DNA of 64,000 nt, from assembly GCA_011503125.2 (NCBI GenBank), contig WWBZ02000040.1, positions 2,666,001 to 2,730,000 on the forward strand. Direction: 5' to 3'. Position 1 is the first letter of the stretch; each line of letters opens with the position of its first letter. A model generated the notes under the pieces. The model saw only the letters and a program-made list of their open reading frames with translations. It was not told where the DNA came from and did no database searches. Below, one piece after another: positions 1 to 10,387 of this stretch. Both the position numbers and the translations under genes were made by a program. This stretch comes from Botryosphaeria dothidea. Lineage: Eukaryota > Ascomycota > Dothideomycetes > Botryosphaeriales > Botryosphaeriaceae.

Positions 1-2049
1 TCCACCCACAGAACCCCCGCTCGACACACCAACTGCCCAGCCCTCAGCCCACCCCCAACCCCTCCCCGATCCCCCCCGTCCTCCATCTTCTCCTGAACTC
101 CTCTCTTCACAACGTCTTCCCACCACGCTCCATGGTCCTTCCACCTCTTCACCGACCCTCTCTGCACCTCCGCCCACGACTCAGGCCTCCTCTTGCCGCC
201 TCCTGCCACGCTCTCCACGCAGCCCAACGCCATGGCGGCGTCAACGTACAACCTCGCCAGCGCGCCATCGAACCCAGACACGATGCCCGTGCTGCGCAGG
301 CGGCTCGGCCAGCCGGACACGAGCGCGTCGAAGGTGTCGACATCGCAGCGATCCCAGGCGGCCTGGTCGGGGGCGGGCGTGATGGGCTTGAGAGACGGGC
401 TGGCTCCCGCCGAAGATGCGGGAGGCGGCGCGACGAGGTACCACGCGACGAGGGAGGCGAAGATGCGGTTGCGGTCGACGATGGTGGAGGGGGTGGTGTA
501 GGTGATTTTCGTCGAGAGGCGCGTCCACGACCACGAGGGCAGGAGCAGCAGCGCGGTGTCGTCGTCGACGCGGCGGAGGGCTGGCGGAACGGAGGCGTCG
601 TGCGACCAGAGGAGGGCGCGGTCAAAATGCGGAGCGGGGAGGCTGGCTACGGAGGCGTCGAGGGTGCGGTAGAGCCGCTTGAAGATGCCGGCGAAGGCGT
701 TGTGCACGTCTGCCGGGTAGGTGAGCGAGCGGTGGTTGTAACTCGCGACATGCTCCATGTAGCTGTTGAAGGAGCTGCTGAACGTTCTGGTGGAGTGTTC
801 GGCCGCGTTGTTGTCTTCGCCATCGTCGCTGTTCAGGTCGTCGTCTGCCATTAATGGCATCCATTGGTCTGAGATGCCCTCGGCGAGGATCCCTTTGTCA
901 CATTGGAAGAATACTTGCCACGGGGTGAATAGCAGGACTCGCTTAGATAGCAAGTGTTCTTGATAGGTCCACCCTCTGCTTGCCCACTTAGTCACCTTGT
1001 AGTGCTCGAACGCCGGTAATATGGGGATCAGTTCCAAAGCACTGGTGAAATGTGGACGTTGACAGAACGTTCGTGGAGAAGTTTCCAGCCCCTTTAACCC
1101 AGCATCCGCATTATCACCGGCAGCGGCACATATAGTAAGGAGCGCGGAAGAATAAATGTCGTCCATGGAGTTGATCTGGGAATGCTTGTGGGTATCATCA
1201 TCCTGTAAGATGCAAAGACTATCCACCCAAAGGTACCGGACGTCGAGACGTGAGCAAAGTGCCATGGCGTCTTTGATGGTGGTTGGAATCCTTGTCCGGG
1301 AGAGGCTTCCGGGTTGTTCCAGTGTCTCAATGGCGGACTTCGTTGCTTGAATGTCATCCTGCCCCGGATGACCCCAGACATAACTTAAAGCAATGTATTG
1401 GCTTTCCCGATGGTGCAGCCACAACGCATTGCTTAAGTATATCCACGAGCTTGAAATCATAGGGCTGTCTTAGATGGCTTCTCAAACTTTTCTTGGTGTA
1501 GTGGTCATGATGCGATAGACAGTATGCTAACCAGCTCTTCACCTTGTTCCAGTCCAAACAATCACGCAAAAGATTCGCAGGATAACTTTGTTGTATTCCA
1601 TTGCTGGTTCCGTAGCAACGCCCCCGCGTCGTCGAACAAGTAGTGGGGTGGTGATTCCATTCTGATCTTCTTCGAAATGGACCTTAGCCCAAATGACAAA
1701 ATAACCTGCTTGAATCAGGTGGCCTTCGCGAGGCGTAAAGCGTGTAAGGTCAAGAAGAATAACGGATTCGGCTCGATTGTGGTAAGGCTTTCGACGCGCA
1801 ATGAGGGCAAACTCAATTGTCTGCTGAATTGTCAGACAAAAGGGAGCATTTATTGCGGATGCTTATTTCTTCCAGACTCCCAAGAGTCATTATGGGCCAT
1901 GATGACTTGGGTTCCAGGCATCTTAGTATATGGTTGATCCTAAGCTCCCGACAGAAAGGGCAAAGTTGAGGATCGCCGGAATCTCCTTCAACCAGTGAAC
2001 ATTCGAGACATTCAGAAGGAAGTAATGACTTGAACTCTTCTCGAGACAT
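1..2049 (-). CDS. HET-domain (heterokaryon incompatibility) protein, 3' partial, three frame breaks
   Basis: Fungal HET proteins mediate non-self recognition and cell death after hyphal fusion. The minus strand reads from ATG at 2049 (MSREEFKSLL) through Cys pairs near 1940-2020, then the HET core: YIALSYVWG near 1372-1398, RYLWVDSLCILQ near 1203-1238, RGWTYQEHLLS near 930-970. The typical C-terminal part follows (LTYPADVHNAF, FDRALLW, PSWSW) and stays open to the window edge. The frame must change three times: at the A4/T4 run 1838-1841 (one base too many), at a G/C5 run near 1630 (one too few; least certain) and near 1398-1402 just before YIALSYVWG (one too many). Between the breaks the family signature is intact, so these look recent or are sequence errors. 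It could also be a decaying copy, since HET genes are often pseudogenised. Family assignment is secure; gene integrity is not. Confidence 0.8.
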
Positions 2050-2582
2050 TTGAGCGTCTCGCGTATTTATCAGATTCGGCTGGTACTTATCTCCGTGACC
2101 AATAGGAATCTCAAGGTTGCGTGGAGCAGGTTGCCCCATGCCTTGTGGGTGCGTAAAGTGGCCAGTGGAAATGCTGGGAGCATTCACGGAAGCATGGCAG
2201 AGATAAGTGGGCGGTATCTCCCAAGACTTTAGCCAGCAAATCTTATGAGTTAGACCCACTTCTTGGCCGTATGTCAATCCTATTGGCTTACATGCCCGCG
2301 CTTCGTGCACCACTAAGAACGACCCGAAAAAGTCATTGCGGGGTTAGAACTTATATTTGGGTTGTTCACACATCATTCCATGAATCTGATTGTTACAGGG
2401 AGATTTCACGTACATTGATGTATAGACAGGATCTACAGTCATTCATCAAGAAATCTACACCGAAAAGCCCGTCTCTTGTAGGAGAACCGCCACATTCGCC
2501 CCTCTTTTCCAGTAAATGCCGTAAACCGTATGCTCTCATTACCGACTTCCCAAATGCATGTCCGTGAGGTCTTATATCTTCT
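2050..2582. other. intergenic, HET start to Oct1 end
   Basis: This holds the 5' flank of the HET gene and the 3' flank of Oct1. The minus frame stays open from 2049 back to 2313, but the upstream residues do not resemble a HET N-terminus. I see no separate gene. Confidence 0.5.
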
Positions 2583-4941
2583 CTAATCATGCACTCCCCA
2601 CTTACCCACCTCCTCATCGCCTCAGTGCCACCCTCTGCCAACTCTTCCCTGCCTAGAACACCAGCGACGCATCTCCATCCATCTCTACCACCGCCCCACC
2701 TCAAAACTTCATGTCTATACCTCGCGCCTGCCTCTCTATCGATGCTCTTCTTACCCTCCTGGAAAAACTTCCTTCCAGACCTTTCCTGCAATCGCGCGGT
2801 CAAACAGATACGAATAATACGTTGCGCCATACCCGAAGAGATGCCCGAAGAATCCCTGCCACGCCGTGCCTTGAGGCTCCGGAATGGTAGAGTGTGCGTT
2901 GTAGATGTCGTGATAAGTTGTCGTACTGTCGAAGCCAGATTCGAGTGGTAGCGCTGAGTGATACGCTTGATCAAGCATGGCGAGAAGGATTTGAGCCTCC
3001 GTCTCGGCGCCGCTCATCCGACGGTCGATGGCGACACGCTCCTCAACCATGCGATACGGCAACGGAGCGTCCGTTTCGAAGTGACGCGCGAAGAGTCCGA
3101 GCACTTCGGGAGCGGCAGCGAAGTGCTCCATCAATACCGACGGCAGCTCGGCAAAGTCGGTGGCGCAGCGAGTGCCGCTGACGTTCTGCATTTTCGTGCG
3201 GCCGCAGATGGAGTGGACGGGCGTGGCCCATTTCGTGGAAAAGAGTTTGAACTTCGCGGAAAGACAGGAGAGTTGGACGAGCACTGTGAGGGCTCTGGCC
3301 AGCGGTGTCGAAGTCGCAAATCAGAGCGATTGTTGGAAGTTGGTAATAGGACTGCCCAGTCTTGTCTGTAGGGTTGGCAGTTGATGCCATACCATCGGTG
3401 GCGGCGTCAACGGGTGAAGAGAAAGGATGCGATGTCTCAGCTGCCTCTGCGATTTCTTCGCCAGAGATCAGACGAGAGCAGCGCAGGGTGAAATGGGCAG
3501 GATTGGGATTCTTGCCAGGGCGCGAGAACAGATCGCAGTAAATCACAGCAATATGTCCTTCGTTCTCATCAATCACATCCAGCCGCCTGACATCGGAGTT
3601 CCATGTCTCTCCGGGCAGCGTCTCATGGGGAACGAGGCGAATACCATAAAGTCTGGTAAAAAGTCGAGAAAGTCCCTGGATGACAGTACCGAGAGAAAAG
3701 AAAGACGAAAGAAAATCCGGAGAGCGAATGCGGGTGCGCAGGGAAGATAGCAGACGCTGTGTATAATAGTCGCGGTCCCAAGCATTTAGACGACCGGGAA
3801 AGTTGTCACTCCTGGCATCAGATTTCTTCAACTCCAGAAGCTCCAGAAGCTCGTTGTTGACTTGAATGTGGTTGTCTTCAACTAAAGCACCAAGGAACTG
3901 GTTAACAGCTTCTGGGGTGCTTGCCATCTTGTCACTCAATGCCATATGCCCGAAAGTATCGTATCCGGATAGTTTTGCAAGCTCGGCTCTCTTCTTTAGC
4001 ATCTCCTCGAGCCTGGAAATGTTTGCTCTCGAAGCTGTTCGGTTCGCGACATAGATCTCACGTCGGACGTCTGGATCCTCAACAGTCCTCAGAGCCATCA
4101 TGGCAGGTAAGCCTACTGTTGGCATCGTAACCTTGCCCCACCTGGTCAAGCTCTTTGCCAGGTTTGGATCCATGCCCTGCAACTTGCTACTATCGAACTT
4201 GAGGTATGGTTTCTCTGGGGCCATGCCGTCGACAAAGTCGTTCCCGGTATGCGTGATTTCATTGGAAAGATCGACAAAGCGTTGTCGTGTCTCATCGGGC
4301 AGGTCGATAGCAGACTTGGAGAAGTCTCTCATCAGGATTTCAGCGACAACCTGCTCCTCTTCGCTCCAGGACTCCCAGACTTCCGGAATTGAAGCCGCCC
4401 TTTTCAGTTGGTCATTCAGTCCGGTTGTAGTATTCAGCCTGTTCATGTACTCGAACATGATGGCATAAGCCTGGGTGGCAGCGGCCTGGATCTTGGAATC
4501 GGGATGAGTGGAGCGTACAAAGTCTGAGAGGTCGATGACGCGGCAGAGCAAGTCGCTGAGACGGTCCAGATCCCTTGCGAGAGTGCGATACTCCTCGACA
4601 GTACTGGCGCTCAGCACTTTATCCACAATCTTCATACATTTTTGTAGCGTGACCTCGGCAAAGTGTTGGAAACCCTCCGGACGTGTAAGGTATCGGTTCT
4701 GGAAGAGGCCGGCGGAGTTGCCTTGGAGCTGGGGTTTGTTGCGGCCGGAGAAGTCCTTCCAGAATCGCGGCGAATCGAAGATTTGGCGGAGAACGCGATC
4801 GTCGTGAGAGGCGTCGGGAGCGGCGCGGCTTGGGGCGAGAGTTGAGCGGCGGTTGCGGCAATGGTGCTTTCCGCATCTCCGCTGCTGCAGGCGCAGACAC
4901 TGGGAGCAAGTCCATGCCTGTCGCCCGGATCGCCGCAGCAT
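2583..4941 (-). CDS. OCT1: mitochondrial intermediate peptidase (M3A metallopeptidase, Oct1), three frame breaks
   Basis: Oct1 removes an N-terminal octapeptide from imported matrix proteins after MPP cleavage. The start at 4941 gives a basic, Cys-containing presequence ([16 protein letters not shown]). A long M3-type helical region follows ([46 protein letters not shown]), then the zinc site HEMGHA near 3220-3237. There the frame breaks: a GGG run at 3219-3221 (CCC on the coding strand) has one base too many, and the next frame continues with [16 protein letters not shown] and [12 protein letters not shown] second break is the A5/T5 run 2763-2767 before [12 protein letters not shown] third, one base short, lies near 2605-2612; correcting it gives the usual C-terminus and a TAG at 2583. 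Everything else matches a full-length enzyme of about 780 residues. The start lies 215 bp from the divergent MICOS gene. Confidence 0.88.
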
Positions 4942-5156
4942 ATTGACGCGATTTGCGGCGCGAGAAAGGAGGGGAGGGGGAGAGGAGTTGCGGCGGCGAG
5001 GTGGAGAAGGTTGTTTGGGCGGGCTGGGCGAGTGGAGAGCAGATGACGCTGGCGGCTCTCGGCTTTGATTGCCAGCGGAAAGCGACGTCCGTCTTCAACA
5101 CCTCGCGTGCTTCTTCCGCCCGTTGTCAACCCATTGCCCCCAGCCCCTCGCTCCCA
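4942..5156. promoter_or_regulatory. shared promoter interval of OCT1 and the MICOS gene
   Basis: This 215-bp interval separates the ATGs of two divergent nuclear genes for mitochondrial proteins. It must contain both 5' UTRs and core promoters. I recognise no specific element. Confidence 0.45.
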
Positions 5157-6000
5157 ATGGCTTTCCGACCGCTCCTACGGCAGGTGAGCTCTGATACACC
5201 CCCCGCAACCTGATCGTCTCCGTGCTCATCAATGCTAGCGCGCCGTCGTGCCTGCGACGTCCGCAATTCTTGCCGCCGGCCTCTCGCTCTACCCGCTCCG
5301 CAACGTCCGCGCCGAAGCTCCCCAGAAGTCAGAAAGCCCATTCGAGAGGGTACGCCATCTTATAACCCGCAGCTGCGCTCGGCTAATGTCCGCTAGGACC
5401 TCCGCAACAAGCCCATCTACGACGACTTCGTCTCTGTGCCCGCCGAGCCCGTCAGCCCACCCAAGGCCGCCCCGAAGCCGTCTGCTCCCACCTATACCGA
5501 CCGTCTGGCCGCCGAGGTTGCCAAGGCCCGTCTTTTCCTCCATGGATACGCCGCCAAGACCGAGGACAAAGTCAACGATGGACTGACCGAGGCCCTGCGC
5601 CTTGAGAACTCCTTCACCAGCACTATAGCGTCGTTGGCTCCCCCCAGGAGTCGGGCGAGAAGGTCATGCCTGGTGCCATCTATGTGCTGGTCTCCGCTAT
5701 GGCCGGCAGCATTGTCACTCGCAACCGAAACATCCTCCTCCGCAGCACCGTGCCCGTCGCCGTCGGTATCGTCGCTCGTACGCTATTCTCCCCCTCACCA
5801 CCAGGAATGTCGGCGACTTGATCTGGACCTATGAGGAGCGCTACCCTGTCATTGCCGAGAACCATCTCAGGGCCAAGGAACGCGTGACCAGGTTCGTGCA
5901 GACGGGTATTGCCCACAGTAAGATGAGCGCCGCCATGCTGGAGGAGAAGATTGGCGAGGCGAGGGAAGCCATTGAGGATTGGGTGAAGAAGGGCAAATAG
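5157..6000 (+). CDS. MICOS complex subunit, MIC26/MIC27 (apolipoprotein O) type, two frame breaks
   Basis: MIC26/MIC27 proteins sit in the mitochondrial inner membrane and help form cristae junctions. Exons: 5157-5183, 5239-5349 and 5397-6000, with introns of 55 and 47 nt (GTGAGC, GTACGC donors). The protein starts MAFRPLLRQ, has a hydrophobic stretch (AILAAGLSLYPL), then the family core: YTDRLAAEVAKARLFLHGY, a membrane hairpin (PGAIYVLVSAMAGSIVTRN, then LTTRNVGDLIWTYEERYP) and an amphipathic C-terminus ending VKKGK. Exon 3 is two bases short of a whole frame. One base is missing in the C6 run 5640-5645 (before ESGEKVMPGAIYV), another near 5778-5785 (before LPLTTRNVGDL). The unbroken family signature on both sides makes sequence error the likely cause. 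Confidence 0.82.
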
Positions 6001-6518
6001 ACGGAGCAAAAGCGGTAAAATCTTTCAGGGGAGGCGTGCCGGTTGAGCAGACACCAGACACCATAAGGCATCCATATGTTTTCATTTGCTGCGCGCAAAA
6101 AAAATCTTTTGGCGTAGATTTTGGGTGTTCTAGAACAGTGTACCATCAGCTGAACTTTCGTAAATACAGTTCTCGGAAACATTCCATTATGAGTGTATCA
6201 TCCGCGGTCGTAATCACGGCACGGTAGTCAGATCTCACGTCACGCTAGAATACTGCCCAAATACCGAGGAAGGCAGGAGCGCATTAATCGGCTTGGACTG
6301 ATTCTCAGGTCTTAATAAGATGCATAACAGGAGACTTCAATTGAAAGCCCTCTGGTCTCACCATTCCTGGCCTAATACTCGCTAACCCGCATTCAACAAT
6401 CTGAGTCAGCATCCCTTAAGACCTTGCAAGGCGTCTATCATCCGGTCCATATTCCATCGCCCTTTTCCGCCAAAGTTCTCGATCTTCCCGCCAGGTCCAT
6501 TGCAGCTCGCATTTCACT
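6001..6518. other. convergent intergenic region
   Basis: 3' flanks of the MICOS gene and of the minus-strand gene ending at 6519. No coding signal or repeat recognised. Confidence 0.5.
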
Positions 6519-7278
6519 TCACAGTTGATGGCCTGTCCCATTTATCCACAGCCCATTCCCCTGTAGCCCATTCCCTTGCGACCCATTCACCTGCGACCCA
6601 TTACTGTGCCTTTTTTCTGGCAACTCATTTATAGACGTCCAGTTCATCTGGGTTCCATTCATCTGAGACCCATTCATCTGGGTTCCTTCCATCTGGAAAC
6701 CATCCATCGGCGGACTATTCAACATGGAACCACTGGTCCAGGACCCGCTCATCTGCGGATCAACCGACCCCAGTGTCGTCGTCCCCCACACGCTCGTCCC
6801 ATCCATGAGCCTGCGAACGTCTCCAAAATAATGGAAGGCCCCTGCCCACGACGAGTTGTTGATCGCCTCCAGCATCTTTCCTTGGACGTGGTTTCCTCAT
6901 GGCGTCGATCGCCGCTTCGCGCCCGCCCGCGTAGACCTGCACCACCCGCCTGTGCGAGCTGCAGAACGACATGGGCCCTCCGCCGTGGCCCTGCTCGCAA
7001 GGTGTGGTGCTGGTAGAGGATCGCCATGTAGCCGTTCGGATGGTCCCGGTTGGGGACTGGGAGCAGTTCGATGGCGTGGCGGGGTCGGCAGCCGGAGAGG
7101 AGGTTGGCAGTGCCTGTGAGAAGAGAGTGGGTGTCAGTGAGGGAGCTTTTGTGGTAGAGGCGCGAAGAAACCTATGATGACGCTGAAGTTGATGGCTGCG
7201 GTTTTGGTGGCTTGATCATTGACGGCTTGAGCATTGTTTGGGTTGAGTGCCGTTGGATTGGGTATTGTTGGCTTGCAT
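6519..7278 (-). CDS. unknown protein with Asn/Gln-rich repeat tail (tandem copy 2), three frame breaks
   Basis: No family recognised. Start ATG at 7278 (MQANNTQSNG). Exon 1 is 7172-7278, then a 58-nt intron (7114-7171, GTTTCT donor, CACAG acceptor), and exon 2 is 6519-7113. The readable segments are AINFSVIIGTANLLSGCR, VPNRDHPNGYMAILYQHH, CEQGHGGGPMSFCSS and MLEAINNSSWAGAFHYFGD, then a tail of short Asn/Gln-Gly repeats. Joining them needs three single-base removals: in the AAAC/GTTT stretch near 7240, a TT near 7000, and a CC near 6905. The 702 exon bases minus three give exactly 233 codons, which supports this model. It resembles the next gene upstream: the intron sits at the same place before a GxxxLLxG stretch, and both have a PNxxxPxxY motif. 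Confidence 0.5.
6533..6712 (-). repeat. degenerate short tandem repeat coding an Asn/Gln-Gly tail
   Basis: The plus strand repeats variants of CCCATTCACCTG and CATCTGGGTTCCATT in units of about 12-15 bp. On the minus strand these code for MNGSQMNGTQMNW and NGSQVNGSQGNGLQGNG. A slippage-grown coding repeat is the simplest reading. Confidence 0.6.
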
Positions 7279-7647
7279 TTTGGTGGAATCGCGGTCAAGA
7301 TATCGATAATGTGTCGATGTCACTACTTGATAATGATTGAATATGTGGGGTGGGAAATTAGGTGTGGAAGGTAAGCCAAACGCTTGCTTATAGACTTTGG
7401 CTGTCTTTTCCGCCTTCCAGTCTGGGAGACGGAAGGTGCAGGCTGCACCCGGGGTGAGCTTGCCCGCTGAACGTAGCGCAGGAAGGAAGTCAGATCCGCG
7501 CCACCGAGTCCATTTGAGGCAAGAGGGGTAGTATCTCAGACGACGTTGTGCTGAGAGTGTGCAGAACATCTTACAGTTCAAGGCAAATTGGGGTGTGGTG
7601 AAGTCCGACGCAATGATCACAGATGGGAAACAGAAGTGAGGTTGAAA
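7279..7647. other. intergenic between tandem unknown genes
   Basis: Promoter side of the 6.5-7.3 kb gene and 3' flank of the 7.6-8.2 kb gene. The minus frame is open back to 7620 but its residues show no family signature. Confidence 0.4.
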
Positions 7648-8242
7648 TCAGTTCGAATTTAAAATTGCCAGAAAGAATATTCTAGAGTCCGACTCCATCA
7701 GCTCCGTTTTCGCACCCTGTCCCAGCATCTTCGCTTCTATGCCATAAGTATCAGGATGGTGCCGAACATGTCCTCCCTCAAGCAGTCGGGCCGGCGCAGG
7801 GTGCCGTTGCATCCATTGCAACGGTGAACACCCGCCATGCGGCGGGTGTTGACGGTGGTGATACCGTTGTCGGTCTTCGTCATCGTTGACATCGTAACGT
7901 TGAGTTCGCGCTCGGCTTTTGTCGAGAAGCATGAACAAGGCGTTGTTGCGGCCGCCACCGCGACCGTGGATGATGGCGCGCGCCTCGTTCGGTCCGGTGT
8001 GCTCCAGGAGCTCCGCGACATAGTCGGGATCCTGGGAATTAGGGAGACGGTACGTGACGACATCGATGAAGCGGTTGGAGCCCAAAAGGCTCCGGCCAGC
8101 AGCTGTGGATAAAGTCAATGTCAAGTGTTGCGGTGCTGAAGTGGCTGTCAGACTTACCGAGGATGCGCTCGATGAGCATTTCCGCAGTACGGAGCTGCTG
8201 GAACTGCTCGCTTGAAGGCAGATGCAGTTCCGGGACGTCCAT
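7648..8242 (-). CDS. unknown small protein (tandem copy 1)
   Basis: No family recognised. Exon 1 is 8158-8242 (MDVPELHLPSSEQFQQLR...), with a 55-nt intron at 8103-8157 (GTAAGT donor, CACAG acceptor), then exon 2 at 7648-8102. The product is about 179 residues with a DPDYVAELLEHTGPNEAR segment and a Gly/Arg patch (HGRGGGRNNALFML). After about residue 115 it becomes His/Pro-rich and less protein-like, and another frame there reads HRCNGCNGTLRRPDCL, so a frame break like those in neighbouring genes is possible. The C-terminus is therefore doubtful. It looks like a diverged tandem copy of the 6.5-7.3 kb gene, with the same orientation and intron position. Confidence 0.5.
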
Positions 8243-10387
8243 GTTGTGGTTGCGATAAGTGATTTTATGACCGTTGTGTGGTCGTTGGTGAGGCTGGGTG
8301 ACTTCCTGAGGGACTGATTGAAGGTGGTGTTATCTAGCTTGTTTTATGTAGGAATGAATTGCTTACATGTTTTTCGTGTGGATGGGGACAGACTCTCTTA
8401 ATACACGAAGATCTGGAAGAAAAGGTGACAGGTGACAATGTAGAGGAAGAGACGCGGGCGTCGGTGGGACGTCTTCAAATAACCTGGTGGGTCTGTGCAA
8501 GCCGACTTTTAAGCTGGTCAGGTGGATACTTAGTGCAGGCTGTATACAGAAGGAAGGAAGGTGAAGTTAAAAGTGCTGGGTGAAGGTGGTGGTTGAGGTC
8601 CGGGGTGTGTTAAGGGGGTGAGCATCCAACCATCTCCAACAAGATATTTTAGAGTTCTTTGATCGCCATTCAATGACCAGCATATGTTTACCATGGGGCA
8701 CCATTGTCCATATGCAGGGTGCCGAAGGAGGACCAAAGGCTAAGCTGGGAAACTGTTATGATGCCATCTCCCTCGTCATCTCGGGATGACTTCAAAGAGC
8801 TTTAAATTAACTCTGCATGGAGACCCGAAGAACCAAACCGCTTGGGAGCAATTGGGTTTGTAGAAAGGGACAAATGTAGATACTCGTGCATGACAGATGA
8901 TAATGGTAGCGCCTGCAGATAGCCTCAAAGCCAAACCCAGATAGCGTGAAGATACGCAGGACAGAACGCACATATTAGTAAGACGTCCCGTGGATATTCG
9001 ATTTTTGAAGATTTATTCTGAGGAGCTTCATGAATGTTCAGGTGTCGTTTTGCTTTGGTGTTGAGACGCTCGGACGTTCCAATGACCACCGGGCCGCAAT
9101 TAAGGTTGGTGGAGCCCATGAAGTTATTGCCGCTTCGGAACCCAAAAATGAGGCGTAAAAGCTTGAAATGCGGCAAGCCTTATCTCTGGCCTGATTTCCT
9201 TCCAGCGTCTCTCAAGCCACAACCAATTTTCTTCCACGAACATGACTTACTTCTCACCTTCCAACTCAGCACTTGGAAAATCCCGCCACCTGAATATTTT
9301 TTGCCGCTCAAGTTTTTCTTGGCTTCCGTCAACACAGCCACGACCTCTCAGACAGCCTTTTCGTGTTACGCGTTCACTTTGCTGACGAGCTCGACGATCA
9401 ACTTTGATACGATGGGTCCATGATGATTCTTGCCTTCTCCGCATCTGCTACCGAGTCGTCTCGGTCGCTTTTCCTCTCCCCGCTCCCTTGCCGGTCTCCG
9501 AAGACCCTTTCCGACGGTTAAGGCAAGATCAGCTCGCGTGGTTTTGATAAGTCCGCTGGCCCATGCGGATGAAGATCATGCACGCCTTATAGCGGATGAA
9601 TCATTAAACTTCCGCATGAGCTCGGAAAGGGGCGCCTCTTGACGTATGAGATACCTTGTTTCATGGATATCCGGCCCAAAAATGCGGCACAAGGCCATGG
9701 GAAAAGTGCGTATTTTTCCTTCTGGAGTAGTCAAGCACAAAAGACAACACCATGGAGCCTCGGGCCCTCGCGCGACAAAAGTTCCAATGAACCGAATCTC
9801 CTGAACTACTCATGATCACCCTTGCCTTGGCTGTGCAAATCCACCAGGCAGTCACCGTGACCAACAGAAGGAATCATGCTGGCACCAATCACGGACTGAC
9901 CAACCCAAAGTGCAAAACAAGCGCGACAACATCAGCCCCGTGCTACGCCGCAGGGACCCGTACACCCACCGCATAGCCATCGAAACAACATGACAACGTT
10001 TGCCAACAGATAGCGCGCTTCGTGAAGAAATGCTATTCGACCGGAATGTCGCTTTCCTGCAGAACGCACAGAAATGCAGCATCCAAAACTGGAGTAGTGC
10101 GAACTCCAACCTACAAAGTCAGCCTTGTGCATACTGTGATCCGATGTTCATTGTCTCAGATAGGGGCCAAAATTAAATAACCCCACACCATGATTTCCCG
10201 AAGAAGATCTGAATACTTTGCCCAGGACAACGCCGCAGCCCTGCGCAAGTAGTCAGACAATGGTGTTTCATGAATATATTTGCCCCGCCGCGGTGGGACT
10301 TTCGTAGCTTTTGAGTTGGGCCTTTCAACGCCGTGCTGGTTCTCGACCATCGTCACTCTTTTATCGTCGCTCTTTTCACCCAGCACT
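8243..10387. other. 2.1 kb intergenic region
   Basis: Both strands have only short, unrelated open frames with no family signature or plausible exon joining. It contains the upstream regions of the minus-strand unknown gene and of the plus-strand secreted-protein gene. Confidence 0.45.
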
